Shown here: piece by piece, positions 47,044 to 55,936 of the stretch
Position numbering within the stretch: position 1 is the stretch's first letter
How the letters are laid out: every line of letters begins with the position of its first letter
Origin: Stappia indica
GTDB lineage: Bacteria > Pseudomonadota > Alphaproteobacteria > Rhizobiales > Stappiaceae
Direction of reading: 5' to 3'
DNA: 64,000 nt
Assembly (NCBI RefSeq): GCF_001696535.1
Contig: NZ_MBQE01000003.1
Span: 62,001-126,000, forward strand
Notes under the pieces: model-generated
The model's input: only the letters and a program-made list of their open reading frames with translations
Told to the model about the DNA's origin: nothing
Databases searched by the model: none
Position numbers and translations under genes: made by a program

Positions 47044-47894
47044 TGAAACTGTGTCGTTTTGGAGAAAATCGCCTCGGCGTGGTGCGCGGCGAGGGCGTTC
47101 ACGACGTCTCCGCCGTGCTGGAGGCGCTGCCGGCCCACACCTATCCGCTGCCCGAGCATGATCCGCTGATCGCCGCTCTGGACGAATTGCGTCCGAGGAT
47201 GGAGGCGCTTGCCGACGAGACGCCGGCCGTGCCGCTCTCCAGCGTGCGCCTGCTGCCGCCGGTCGCCTCGCCGCGCAAGATCATCGGCGCGCCGGTGAAT
47301 TACCGGCTGCATCTCGACGAGGCGCTGGAAGACCCGAACATCCACCATGGCACCAACATCATGCCGATCGACAAGGCGGGCCTCTTCCTGAAGGCGACGA
47401 GTTCGCTGATCGGACCGAGCGAACCGGTGACGATCCGCTTCCCGGAGGTGCGCAACGATCACGAGGTGGAACTGGTCGCAGTGATCGGCCGCAAGGCCGA
47501 CCGGGTGTCGCGCGAGAGCGCGCTGGACCATGTCGCCGGCTATGCGATCGGGCTCGACATGACCGTGCGCGGCACGCAGGAGCGCAGCATGCGCAAGTCC
47601 TGCGACAGCTACTCGGTGCTCGGGCCCTGGATGGTGACGGCGGACGAGATCGCCGACCCGTCCGACCTGGACCTGGAGCTGAGCGTGAACGGCGTGACGC
47701 GCCAGAAGGCCCGCACCGCGGACCTCATCCGCGATCTTGCGACGCTGATCGAGCGCGCCTCGTCCTTCTACACCCTGATGCCGGGCGACCTGCTGTTCAC
47801 CGGCACGCCCGAGGGCGTCAGCGAGGTGAAGGCGGGCGACGAGATGCGCGCCACCATCAGCAGCATCGGAACCATGACGGTCGCGGTCCGCTGA
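47043..47894 (+). CDS. FAH-family hydrolase (second of three)
   Basis: A 283-residue fumarylacetoacetate hydrolase-like protein: APVNYRLHLDE, NDHEVELVAVIGRKA (metal Glu), GYAIGLDMTVRGTQ, and the family C-terminus YTLMPGDLLFTGTPEGVSEV. These enzymes cleave 2-oxo dienoates or fumaryl-type acids. It differs from typical 2-hydroxyhepta-diene-dioate isomerases in its N-terminal half, and its substrate is unknown. Its ATG overlaps the fahA stop (TAATG), so it is translationally coupled. Confidence 0.92.
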   Translation: MKLCRFGENRLGVVRGEGVHDVSAVLEALPAHTYPLPEHDPLIAALDELRPRMEALADETPAVPLSSVRLLPPVASPRKIIGAPVNYRLHLDEALEDPNIHHGTNIMPIDKAGLFLKATSSLIGPSEPVTIRFPEVRNDHEVELVAVIGRKADRVSRESALDHVAGYAIGLDMTVRGTQERSMRKSCDSYSVLGPWMVTADEIADPSDLDLELSVNGVTRQKARTADLIRDLATLIERASSFYTLMPGDLLFTGTPEGVSEVKAGDEMRATISSIGTMTVAVR

Positions 47895-47920
47895 CCGCGA
47901 CGACAAGGGAAGGAAAAACC

Positions 47921-48616
47921 ATGGATTACATTTTCGAGCCGACGCCGGTCAGCAGCCTGCCGGTCGCCGGTGAGACTGGGCGGTTTCCGGTGCGCCGGAT
48001 CTTCTGTGTCGGCCGCAACTATGCCGACCACATTCGCGAGATGGGCTTCCAGCCGGAGCGCGAGCCGCCGTTTTTCTTCACCAAGCCGGCCGATGCGCTG
48101 GTGCAGGACGGCGAGACGGTCGCCTATCCGCCGCTGACCGAGAACTTCCACCACGAGGCCGAGCTGGTGATCGCCATCGGCAAGGAAGGTGCGGACATTC
48201 CGGTCGAAAAGGCGCTGGAGCATGTCTACGGCTATGCGACCGGCAACGACCTGACGCGCCGCGACATCCAGATCGCGCTGCGCGACCGCGGCCGCCCGTG
48301 GGACTGGAGCAAGGCCTTCGACCGTTCCGCTGTCTGCGGTGAGATCACTCCGATGCCGGGCAAGGCGCTGCCGGACGAGACCCGCGTGCTGCTCACCGTC
48401 AACGGCGAGACCCGTCAGGATGCAACGCTCGACCTGCTGATCTGGTCGGTGCCGGAGATCATCGCGGCGCTGTCCTCGTCGGTGACCATCCGCCCCGGCG
48501 ATCTCGTCTACACCGGCACGCCGGCCGGCGTCGGCGCGATGGTGCCGGGCGATGTCTGCCGTGTCGAGATTTCCGGCCTTGCGCCGGTGACGACCACAAT
48601 CGGACCGCGCGGCTGA
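47921..48616 (+). CDS. FAH-family hydrolase (third), fumarylpyruvate hydrolase-like
   Basis: A 231-residue protein with RRIFCVGRNYADHIREMGFQ, EPPFFFTKPADALV, NFHHEAELVIAIGKEG and LVYTGTPAGVGAMVPGD. This is the pattern of fumarylpyruvate/acylpyruvate hydrolases (NagK/YcgM-like), which release pyruvate from acylpyruvates. The metal Glu pair is visible in HHEAELVIAI. It follows the second FAH gene by 26 bp. Three paralogous FAH enzymes in a row imply related but distinct carbon-carbon cleavages. Confidence 0.92.
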   Translation: MDYIFEPTPVSSLPVAGETGRFPVRRIFCVGRNYADHIREMGFQPEREPPFFFTKPADALVQDGETVAYPPLTENFHHEAELVIAIGKEGADIPVEKALEHVYGYATGNDLTRRDIQIALRDRGRPWDWSKAFDRSAVCGEITPMPGKALPDETRVLLTVNGETRQDATLDLLIWSVPEIIAALSSSVTIRPGDLVYTGTPAGVGAMVPGDVCRVEISGLAPVTTTIGPRG

Positions 48617-48642
48617 TCGCCCGGACAGTGCGCGCGTAACGG

Positions 48643-48676
48643 CTGCGGCCTGCCCTGGAAACGGGGCAGGCCGCAG
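48643..48676. terminator. Bidirectional hairpin between convergent FAH and flavoprotein genes
   Basis: A perfect 13-bp stem, CTGCGGCCTGCCC at 48643-48655 with GGGCAGGCCGCAG at 48664-48676, around an 8-base loop. It lies between two convergent stops. The U-tract is poor (TCGTTTC), so termination may be shared or Rho-assisted. Confidence 0.6.
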
Positions 48677-48701
48677 TCGTTTCAGGGGCTTGTCGACGAG
48701 C

Positions 48702-50402
48702 TCAGGGCTCCAGCCCTGCCGCGGTGTGGCCGACGATATAGCCGAAGGTGAGGGCGGGGCCGAGCGTGATGCCGGCGCCCGGATAGCTGCCGGCCATGAT
48801 CGAGTTCATGTCGTTGCCGCAGGTATAGAGGCCGGGGATCGGCGTGCCGTCGGTGGCGAGAACCTCGCCGCGCCCGTTGGCCGAGAGGCCGATGCTGGTG
48901 CCGATATCGCCGGGGAAGATCTCGATGGCATAGAGCGGCGCCTGATCGAGCGGCCGCAGGCAGGGATTGGAAGCGTTTTCCGCATCGCCCAGATAGGTCT
49001 GGTAGGCGGTCGATCCCTTGCCGAAGGCGCGGTCGGTGCCTTCCGCCGCATCCGTGTTGAAGCGGGCGATGGTCTGCGCCAGCGCTGCCTCCGGCACCTT
49101 CATCGCACGGGCAAGTTCCGCCGCAGTGCGGCCGCGCTTCAGGTAGCCTGAGCGCAGGTGCTGGCCGAACGGTGCGGGGAACGGGCGCACCGCACCCATG
49201 CCGTAGCGCCGCAGTGCCTGGTGATCGCAAACCAGCCAGGCCGATGTGTTGCCGCTCGACAGCATCGCCTGGACGAAGTCGTGATAGGACGTCGCCTCGT
49301 TGGCGAACCGCTTGCCGTTTGGCCCCACCGCGATGACGCCGGGCTTTGCCCGGTCGAGGAAGAGGTGGGGGAAGGGGCGGGGGCCGCCCTTGCCCGGCAG
49401 CAGCGAGACCGGCGTCCAGAAGGCGGCGTTGCTGTTGCCTTCGGTGATCGCCGCGCCGACCCTGGTTGCAAGGTCCAGCGTGTCGCCGGTGCTGTCTGCC
49501 GGCGACATGGAATAGTGCGGGGCACCGGCCGCGACATGCGGCATCACCTCCTTGCGCCGGGCCGCGTTCTGCGGAAACCCGCCTGCCGCCAGCACCACGC
49601 CGCGCCGCGCGGCGAGCGTGCGTGTCGCACCGCCATGGGTGACGTCCACTCCGTCGACCCGGCCGTCGGTGCGGCGAATGCCGGCAAGCGGCGTTTCCAG
49701 GAAGATCGGGATGTCGAGCGCCAGCACGCTTTCCGCGAGCCGGCCGGCGACGGCCTGACCCAGCACCAGCCGGGTGCCGCGCGGATGGGTCAGCCGGTCG
49801 CGAAGATGCCGGGCCATCACCCGCGCCGCATACATGGCGGAGGGGAGCGAGCGCGTCATCTTCATGAAATGGCCGATGTCGAACCGGTTCAGCAGCAGCC
49901 CGCCAAAGATGGTGAAATCGGCGATTGGCGGGCGCAGCTTCGAGAACCAGCGGCCGAGCCGGCGGCCGTCATAGTCCTTGGCGTCCAGCACGCGGCCGCC
50001 GAGCGCGGCGCCCGGCGTGTCGGGATGGTAGTCCGGCGAGTAGGCCCGGTAGTCGAACTGCAGGGCGGTGTGCTTCTCGAAGAAGTCGACCATGCGCGGG
50101 CCGTTGTCGAGAAAGGCGCGCACCACATCCGCGTTGAGCCGGTTGCCGGTCTCGGCCTCGATGTAGCGGAAGGCTTCCTGCCTGTCGTCGCTCATGCCGC
50201 CGGCGCGCATCTTCGGATTGTCGGGGATCCAGATCGCCCCGCCGGAGACCGCCGTCGAGCCGCCGAAATGGGCCGACTTCTCGATGATCGCCACGTCGAG
50301 ACCGGCAAGCCGGGCGGCGATGGCGGCCGCCATGCCGGCGGCGCCCGAGCCGACGACGATCAGGTCGTACGTATCCTTCAGGACCGGATCGTTGCGCGTC
50401 AT
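48702..50402 (-). CDS. FAD-dependent oxidoreductase, 3-ketosteroid dehydrogenase / fumarate-reductase flavoprotein type
   Basis: A 566-residue FAD enzyme: VVGSGAAGMAAAIAARLAGL, SAHFGGSTAVSGGAIWIPDN (a 3-ketosteroid-delta1-dehydrogenase-like GGST/SGG pattern), YPGAGITLGPALTFGYIVG at the C-terminus. Family members introduce or reduce a double bond next to a carbonyl. No covalent-flavin or heme motifs are seen. It follows the upstream SDR (50399) with a four-base overlap, so the dehydrogenase step is coupled to an alcohol-to-ketone step. Confidence 0.9.
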   Translation of the reverse strand: MTRNDPVLKDTYDLIVVGSGAAGMAAAIAARLAGLDVAIIEKSAHFGGSTAVSGGAIWIPDNPKMRAGGMSDDRQEAFRYIEAETGNRLNADVVRAFLDNGPRMVDFFEKHTALQFDYRAYSPDYHPDTPGAALGGRVLDAKDYDGRRLGRWFSKLRPPIADFTIFGGLLLNRFDIGHFMKMTRSLPSAMYAARVMARHLRDRLTHPRGTRLVLGQAVAGRLAESVLALDIPIFLETPLAGIRRTDGRVDGVDVTHGGATRTLAARRGVVLAAGGFPQNAARRKEVMPHVAAGAPHYSMSPADSTGDTLDLATRVGAAITEGNSNAAFWTPVSLLPGKGGPRPFPHLFLDRAKPGVIAVGPNGKRFANEATSYHDFVQAMLSSGNTSAWLVCDHQALRRYGMGAVRPFPAPFGQHLRSGYLKRGRTAAELARAMKVPEAALAQTIARFNTDAAEGTDRAFGKGSTAYQTYLGDAENASNPCLRPLDQAPLYAIEIFPGDIGTSIGLSANGRGEVLATDGTPIPGLYTCGNDMNSIMAGSYPGAGITLGPALTFGYIVGHTAAGLEP

Positions 50403-51160
50403 GCGGCGTCTCCCGGGCGCGGGTAGCGGCCGACGGCCCAGCCGCCGTCGACGCGCAGCGTCGCGCCGGTGATGAAGGCGGCCTCGTCGCTGGCGAGGAA
50501 GGCGACGGCGTCGGCCACCTCGCCCGGCGTTCCGACCCGGCGCAGCGGCGCCTGCTCGATGAAGACATGCTTGCGCCAGGTCTCCGTGCGGATCCGCTCG
50601 GCGGTCAGCGGCGTCTCGATCAGCCCGGGGGCAACTGCGTTGACGCGGATGTTCTCCGGCCCGAAGTCGGTCGCCATCTGGCGGGTCATGCCGTCGACGG
50701 CGGCCTTGCTGGTGCTGTAGCCGGCGCTGCCGGTCGCCCCGACGATGGCGTAGATCGAGGCGATGTTGACGATGGCACCGCCGCCCGCGCGGCGCATCTC
50801 GCCGACCGCGAACTTGCTGAGCATGAAGACCGGCAGCACGTTGATCTCGAAATAGCGCCGCACGTCCTCGGCGCTGGTCTCGTCGGCGCGCCCGCCGCCG
50901 CCCACTCCCGCATTGTTGACCAGAATGGCGAGCGGGCGCCCGGCAAGCGCTGCGGTCAGCATATCGGGCAGTGCCGGATCGGTGACGTCGGCGGTCACCG
51001 TCTCGATGCCCTCAGGCAGCCGGGACAGCCCGTCCGCATCGCGGTCGACGGCAATGACGGTGGCCCCTTGCGCGGCGAGGCGCTCGGTGATGGCGAAGCC
51101 GATGCCGGAAGCGGCACCGGTGACGATGGCCAGGCGGCCAGAGAAACGATTGGTGTCCAT
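50399..51160 (-). CDS. Short-chain dehydrogenase/reductase (SDR)
   Basis: A 253-residue classical SDR: VTGAASGIGFAITERLA, ILVNNAGVGGGGRADE, the catalytic pair in NIASIYAIV and GYSTSKAAVDG, and VNAVAPGLIETPL. It oxidises an alcohol or reduces a ketone with NAD(P). It lies between the second SDR and the flavoprotein, overlapping the flavoprotein start by four bases. Confidence 0.93.
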   Translation of the reverse strand: MDTNRFSGRLAIVTGAASGIGFAITERLAAQGATVIAVDRDADGLSRLPEGIETVTADVTDPALPDMLTAALAGRPLAILVNNAGVGGGGRADETSAEDVRRYFEINVLPVFMLSKFAVGEMRRAGGGAIVNIASIYAIVGATGSAGYSTSKAAVDGMTRQMATDFGPENIRVNAVAPGLIETPLTAERIRTETWRKHVFIEQAPLRRVGTPGEVADAVAFLASDEAAFITGATLRVDGGWAVGRYPRPGDAA

Positions 51161-51186
51161 GATCCCGTCCTCGGGTCGGGGGATGG

Positions 51187-51921
51187 TCAGAAGCCGGTGG
51201 TGCCGCCGAGCGAGCGGCCGCCGTCGACGAGCAGCACCTGGCCCGTGATGAAGCCGGCCTGCGGCGAGCCGAGAAAGGCGACGGCATGGGCGATGTCGTC
51301 CGGCGCGCCGAGCTGGCCCATGGGCTGCTGCGCCCGAAGGCCGTCCAGATCGGTGTCCGAGCGGGCCTTCAGCATGTCGGTCTCGATGACGCCGGGGGCG
51401 ACCGCGTTGACGCGGATCTTGCGCTCGGCCAGATCCAGCGCCATGGCGCGGGTCAGGCCCGCCACGGCCGCCTTGGAGGCGACGTAATGGGCGTAGTGGC
51501 GCGCGCCGAGCATTGCCCGCGAGGCGATGTTGACGATGGCGCCGCCGGGCTGCATGCGCGCGGCGATCTTCTGCGACAGGTCGAACAGGGCAACGAGGTT
51601 GACCTCGTACATCCGCCGGAAATCGTCGGGTGCCAGCTCGAAGAAGCCCTTCACGTTGAAGATGCCGGCATTGTTGACGAGCAGGCGTACGTCTCCGGCC
51701 TCCTCGGCAAGGCGGGCGACGGCAGCCGCGTCCGTGACGTCGAGCGCATGGGCGCGGGCGCTGCCGCCGCTTGCGCGGATGGCGGAGGCAACGGCTTCCG
51801 CGTTGTCCGCGGCAAGATCGGCGACGATGACCTGATGGCCGTTCTCGGCGAGGACACGGGAAATGGCCGCGCCAATTCCCGCGCCGCCGCCGGTCACGAT
51901 GGCGATGGGGTTCTGTGTCAT
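51187..51921 (-). CDS. Short-chain dehydrogenase/reductase (SDR)
   Basis: A 244-residue classical SDR with VTGGGAGIGAAISRVL, LLVNNAGIFNVKGF, catalytic Ser/Tyr/Lys in NIASRAMLGA and HYVASKAAVAG, and the AVAPGVIETDM loop. The ATG at 51921 is used; a TTG 6 bp upstream is in frame. It is separated from the other SDR by 26 bp and from the TRAP genes by a terminator-like hairpin. Confidence 0.93.
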   Translation of the reverse strand: MTQNPIAIVTGGGAGIGAAISRVLAENGHQVIVADLAADNAEAVASAIRASGGSARAHALDVTDAAAVARLAEEAGDVRLLVNNAGIFNVKGFFELAPDDFRRMYEVNLVALFDLSQKIAARMQPGGAIVNIASRAMLGARHYAHYVASKAAVAGLTRAMALDLAERKIRVNAVAPGVIETDMLKARSDTDLDGLRAQQPMGQLGAPDDIAHAVAFLGSPQAGFITGQVLLVDGGRSLGGTTGF

Positions 51922-51961
51922 TGGCAATGATCCGTCAGGTCGAAGGGGAGGCAGAAAGGCA

Positions 51962-51993
51962 GCGGGCGCCGTGGGGAGAGGTCCGGCGCCCGC
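51962..51993 (-). terminator. Terminator-like hairpin after TRAP binding-protein gene
   Basis: A perfect 9-bp stem GCGGGCGCC at 51962-51970 with GGCGCCCGC at 51985-51993. On the minus strand it lies just past the dctP stop (52004) and is followed by TGCCTTTCTGCC. The 14-base loop and weak U-tract make it moderate. Confidence 0.55.
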
Positions 51994-52003
51994 CGCTGCG
52001 TCG

Positions 52004-53125
52004 TCAGTTCATGCCGAAGCTGTTCTCGTCGATCTTCGAGTACAGGTTCTCCTGGAGGATCTTGGCCAGCGCATCAGCGTCGGTACGGTCGACCCCTTCA
52101 AGCAGCCCCTTCCACTTCGTCTGAAGCGCCTGGAACTCTTCGATGAGATCGGTCGGATCCTCGACCTTGCGGTCGTCCATGGACTTCTTCGGCAGGCCTG
52201 CGACGAAGTTGGTCTGGAACTCCTTCAGCTTGGCGGTCAGGTCCTCGGACGGCTCGATGATCTCGAGGCCGCGCTCCTTGGAGCCTTCCATCGCCGCGGC
52301 GACGCCGACGTGATAGGCGACCTGCGCACGGGCGTTGCCGACGGCCATGTTGTCGAGCAGCACGCGGCGCTGTTCGGGGGCGAGCCCCTGCCAGAAGCCC
52401 GGGTTGATCACGTAGTTGGCGCCGAGCACCACGCCCATCGGCAGGGTGGTCACGGACTTGGCGACTTCCCAGAACTTGTTGCCCTTGTCGAGGTTGGTCG
52501 GGTCCGACATGGTGCAGTCGATGGAACCGCGGCTGAGGCCGGAATAGACGTCGCCGATCGGCACGGACACCGGAACGCCGCCGAGGTTCTCGACCCAGGA
52601 AGTCTGGGCGCCGCCGGCGGTGCGGATCTTCAGGCCCTTGGCGTCGGCCGCCGCGCGGATCGGCTTCACGCAGATGAAGTTGTAGACCGGGGTCGAGTAG
52701 CCGCCGGCGAAGATGCCGCCGTTCTTCTTCCACTCGCCGACGATGCGCGCGTTGGTCATGCCCATTTCGGTATAGGCGAAGGCCGAGGCGATATCGTCGT
52801 CGGAAACGAAGACGAGGTCGTTGAGCACGTTGTTCAGCGGCAGCTCGGACGGGGTGTAGCCCGGATAGACGATGCCGAGCTGGGCGACGCCGTCGCGGAT
52901 CGCCTGCATGGTCGACTTGGCCGGCACCAGCGCGCCGCTGGAATAGACCTCGAAGGTGATGGCGCTGTCGGTCGCGGCGGCCACGTCCTTGGAGAACTTC
53001 TGGTAGGTCTCCTCGTTGAGGATGTGGACCGGCGCCATCCAGTTGGTGGCCTGGTACACATCCGCATAGGCGGCCGAGCCCATCAGGCCGGCAGTCAGGG
53101 TCGCAAGGGCGAGCAGTTTCTTCAT
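52004..53125 (-). CDS. TRAP transporter substrate-binding protein (DctP family)
   Basis: A 373-residue exported protein: signal peptide (MKKLLALATLTAGLMGSAAYA), SDVYQATNW-type start, GGLKIRTAGGAQTSWVENLG region containing the conserved Arg that binds a carboxylate, and SRGSIDCTMSDPTNL. DctP proteins bind organic acids. It is the last gene of a DctQ-DctM-DctP operon on the minus strand. The ABC and TRAP importers together suggest two entry routes for acid substrates. Confidence 0.94.
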   Translation of the reverse strand: MKKLLALATLTAGLMGSAAYADVYQATNWMAPVHILNEETYQKFSKDVAAATDSAITFEVYSSGALVPAKSTMQAIRDGVAQLGIVYPGYTPSELPLNNVLNDLVFVSDDDIASAFAYTEMGMTNARIVGEWKKNGGIFAGGYSTPVYNFICVKPIRAAADAKGLKIRTAGGAQTSWVENLGGVPVSVPIGDVYSGLSRGSIDCTMSDPTNLDKGNKFWEVAKSVTTLPMGVVLGANYVINPGFWQGLAPEQRRVLLDNMAVGNARAQVAYHVGVAAAMEGSKERGLEIIEPSEDLTAKLKEFQTNFVAGLPKKSMDDRKVEDPTDLIEEFQALQTKWKGLLEGVDRTDADALAKILQENLYSKIDENSFGMN

Positions 53126-53194
53126 GTCTTCCTCCCATGTTCCGGCGCTTCTTGTCGGGCGCCGATCGGATCAGGCGAACGAGGTGTTCGGGGG

Positions 53195-54499
53195 TCAGTT
53201 CGCCATGATTGCGGGCAGCCACAGGCTGATGGCCGGGAAGGCGATCAGCAGGGCCAGCGTGATGAAGTCGGCCAAGATGAACCAGCTGACGCCGGCAAAG
53301 ATCTGGCCGAGGGGTATGGTGCTGCCGAGACTGGATCTGATGACGTAGACGTTCATCCCGACCGGCGGCGTGACGAGGCCGATCTCCAGCAGCTTCACCG
53401 TCAGGATGCCGAACCAGATCAGGTCGACGCCGAGCAGGGCCAGCATCGGCGCCAGCACCGGCAGGGTCAGCAGCATGATCGAGATGCTTTCCAGGAAGCA
53501 GCCGAGCACCAGGTAGAGCGCGCCGATCATCAGGATCACGGTCAGGGCGCTGTAGCCGTCGAAGAAGTTGGTGACCCAGACCGGCACCGTCGACAGGGCG
53601 ATGAAGCGGGCGAACAGGGCCGCGCCGACGACGATGATGAAGATCGCGGCGGTGCCGAGCGCGGTGTCGATCAGCGCGCAGCGCATCACCCGGATATCGA
53701 GCTGGCGACGGGCCGCGGCGATGATGCAGGCGAGGAACGCGCCGATGGCGCCGGCCTCGGTGGCCGTGAAGATGCCGGTGAAGATGCCGCCGAGCACGCC
53801 GGCGATCAGCACCGGCAGCGGCCACACGTCCTTGATCAGCTCGAGCTTCTCCGCCCAGCTGTAGACCTCGTCGCTCTTGGGCGCCAGCTGGGGATTGAGC
53901 ATGGTGCGCAGCGAGATCATGCCGACGAACATCACGGCCGACAGCAGGCCGGGGATGAGGCCGGCGATGAACAGCTCGCTGATCGACACGTCCATCATCA
54001 GGCCGAAGACGATCAGCAGGACGCTCGGCGGGATCAGCGACCCCAGCGTGCCGGCGGCCGCGACCGAACCGGCCGCGAGCGAGGGAGCATAGCCGGCCTT
54101 CAGCATTTCCGGGATGGCGATGCGCGAGAAGGCGGCGGCGGTTGCGACGCTCGACCCGCTGGCCGAGGCGAACAGCGCGCTGGAGGCGACGGTCGCGGAG
54201 GCGAGACCGCCCGGCACCCGGTTGAGGAACACGCGGGCCGCGGCGAACAGGCCCTTGGTGAGCCCGGCGCCCGAGGCGATGTAGCCCATCAGCAGGAACA
54301 TCGGCACGGCCGACAGGTTCCAGTCGCCGACGAGCTCGTAAGGCACGGCCTTGACGATGCCGATGGCCGGCATGGCACCGAGCATGGCGAAGATGCCGCC
54401 GATGGCGACCGCGCCCATGGCAACGCCGATGGGAACGCGCAGGCCGATGAGGACGAGCGTCAGGACGATGCCGACGAAACCGATTTCGAGACGGTCCAT
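53195..54499 (-). CDS. TRAP transporter large permease (DctM family)
   Basis: A 434-residue membrane protein with about 12 helices. DctM-family stretches include RVPIGVAMGAVAIGGIFAML, the ASASGSSVATAAAF motif, IPPSVLLIVFGLMMDVSISE and EIGLVTPPVGMNVYVI. It uses an ion gradient. The ATG has GAGG upstream. It follows DctQ by ten bases. Confidence 0.94.
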   Translation of the reverse strand: MDRLEIGFVGIVLTLVLIGLRVPIGVAMGAVAIGGIFAMLGAMPAIGIVKAVPYELVGDWNLSAVPMFLLMGYIASGAGLTKGLFAAARVFLNRVPGGLASATVASSALFASASGSSVATAAAFSRIAIPEMLKAGYAPSLAAGSVAAAGTLGSLIPPSVLLIVFGLMMDVSISELFIAGLIPGLLSAVMFVGMISLRTMLNPQLAPKSDEVYSWAEKLELIKDVWPLPVLIAGVLGGIFTGIFTATEAGAIGAFLACIIAAARRQLDIRVMRCALIDTALGTAAIFIIVVGAALFARFIALSTVPVWVTNFFDGYSALTVILMIGALYLVLGCFLESISIMLLTLPVLAPMLALLGVDLIWFGILTVKLLEIGLVTPPVGMNVYVIRSSLGSTIPLGQIFAGVSWFILADFITLALLIAFPAISLWLPAIMAN

Positions 54500-54509
54500 G
54501 ATCGGGGCC

Positions 54510-55040
54510 TCAGACTGGATCTGCGTGCTGGGGCTGGTCTTCCGCCGGCAGGACATCGCGGCCGGAGAGGATCAGCACGAGGCGGGTGAACTGGGCAAGG
54601 CACGCAAGGCCGAGGCCGAGCGGCAGCAGGAACTTGGTCGGCCAGACGACGACCTTCCATGCGCCTTCGACGATCTCGCCGATTTCCCAGGCATAGATGG
54701 CCGGCTGCCAGGAAAGCCAGGCGATCAGCCCGTAGACGGCAAGCGACAGCAGCGTGCCGAGCAGCAGCATCACGCGCCGCGCCGTGGGGTTGGCCATGTC
54801 GAAGAACAGCTCCACGACGATCGGGCCGTTCTTCACCTCCAGCCAGGCCAGCGGCAGGAACACGACCGAGATCATGTAGTAGCTGGCCACGACCTCGGCG
54901 GTGCCCGGGATCGGGGCGTTGAGGAAGTACTTGCCCGCGACGTCCGCCGTCACGTGCAGCATCATCGCCAGCAGGGCGAGGGCTGCGAGCCCGGCGAGCA
55001 GGGCTGCGATCTGGTTGAGGGCGCGCTCCAGCATGGTCAT
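54510..55040 (-). CDS. TRAP transporter small permease (DctQ family)
   Basis: A 176-residue protein with four hydrophobic helices. The DctQ pattern FPAAWLEVKNGPIVVELFFD-like is seen as PLAWLEVKNGPIVVELFFDM, with the N-terminal helix MLERALNQIAALLAGLAALA. It overlaps the upstream SDR by four bases, so the SDR and TRAP genes are co-transcribed. Confidence 0.92.
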   Translation of the reverse strand: MTMLERALNQIAALLAGLAALALLAMMLHVTADVAGKYFLNAPIPGTAEVVASYYMISVVFLPLAWLEVKNGPIVVELFFDMANPTARRVMLLLGTLLSLAVYGLIAWLSWQPAIYAWEIGEIVEGAWKVVVWPTKFLLPLGLGLACLAQFTRLVLILSGRDVLPAEDQPQHADPV

Positions 55041-55795
55041 TGCATCCGGTAGCCGCCGTTGATGTCCAGCGTGGCGCCGGTCACATAGGCACCGTCCGGA
55101 CCGGCGAGATAGGAGACGGCTCCGGCCACATCCTCCGGCGTGCCGATCCGGCCCATCGGGATGTTGCGGGAAATCTCAGCGTCCTGGGAAGGATCGAGCG
55201 ACAGGCGCAGCATCGGCGCGTCGATCAGGCCGGGAGCGACCGCGTTGACGGTGACGCCGAGGGGCGCCGCCTCGCGGGCACCGGCCTTGATGAGGCCGAG
55301 GATCGCGCTCTTGCTGGCGATATAGGCCGAGCTGGAGCGGTAGCCGCCGAGCTGTGCCGCGACGGAGGAAAAGCCGACGAAGCGCGCGTGATCCAGCGGG
55401 GCACGGGTGCGGTGGCGCAGATATTCGCGCAGCAGCAGGAACGTGCCGGTGCTGTTGATCGTCTGCGTCTTGTCCCACTCCTCGAAGCTGGTCTCGGTGA
55501 GGGGGCGGCGCTGGCCGTTCTCGTCGAGGATCAGGATGCCGGCGGCGGCCACCAGCACGTTGACCGGTGCGATGTCCGCTTCGACCTCGCGAAGAGAGGC
55601 GATCACCGCCTCTTCGCTGCTGACGTCGAGCGCGAGCCCGACATGGCCGGTGCCCGGCAACGAGGCGACAAGCTCGTGCGCCCGGTCGGCATCCATGTCG
55701 GTGGCAATGATCGAGAAACCGTCTGCGGCGAGCCGCTTGGCGACAGCGCGGCCTATACCGCCTGCCGCGCCGGTGACGAACGCTGTGAGCGCCAT
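55037..55795 (-). CDS. Short-chain dehydrogenase/reductase (SDR)
   Basis: A 252-residue SDR. Cofactor motif VTGAAGGIGRAVAKRLA; the usual NNAG is VAAAGILIL; catalytic residues lie in FVGFSSVAAQLGG and AYIASKSAILG; then NAVAPGLIDAPML. It heads the TRAP operon and is divergent from a GntR gene. Its end overlaps dctQ, so the enzyme is co-expressed with an organic-acid importer. Confidence 0.93.
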   Translation of the reverse strand: MALTAFVTGAAGGIGRAVAKRLAADGFSIIATDMDADRAHELVASLPGTGHVGLALDVSSEEAVIASLREVEADIAPVNVLVAAAGILILDENGQRRPLTETSFEEWDKTQTINSTGTFLLLREYLRHRTRAPLDHARFVGFSSVAAQLGGYRSSSAYIASKSAILGLIKAGAREAAPLGVTVNAVAPGLIDAPMLRLSLDPSQDAEISRNIPMGRIGTPEDVAGAVSYLAGPDGAYVTGATLDINGGYRMQ

Positions 55796-55936
55796 CCGTA
55801 CCCTCCCTTATTTCGCCTCAGGATTGGATACATTATCGCGACTGTCAATCTAGTTTCAGCCGGTTTTTGATTGTTTTGGATAAATTCCTGGGAGGTCCCG
55901 CTTGTCACGTCGCGTGAAACAGGTCATTTTGGATCC
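55796..55936. promoter_or_regulatory. Divergent SDR-TRAP / GntR control region with phased repeats
   Basis: Three copies of TTGGATNNAT occur in the same orientation: 55824-55833, 55876-55885 and 55929-55938, the last reaching the GntR ATG. Start-to-start spacings are 52 and 53 bp, about five helical turns, so all lie on one face of the DNA. This suggests sites for the adjacent GntR protein with cooperative binding. Confidence 0.65.

Noticed and set aside
51863-54589. Over 900-codon plus-strand frame rich in Asp, Gly and His
   Set aside because: It is the complement of the SDR, DctP and DctM genes, whose family motifs are unambiguous on the minus strand.
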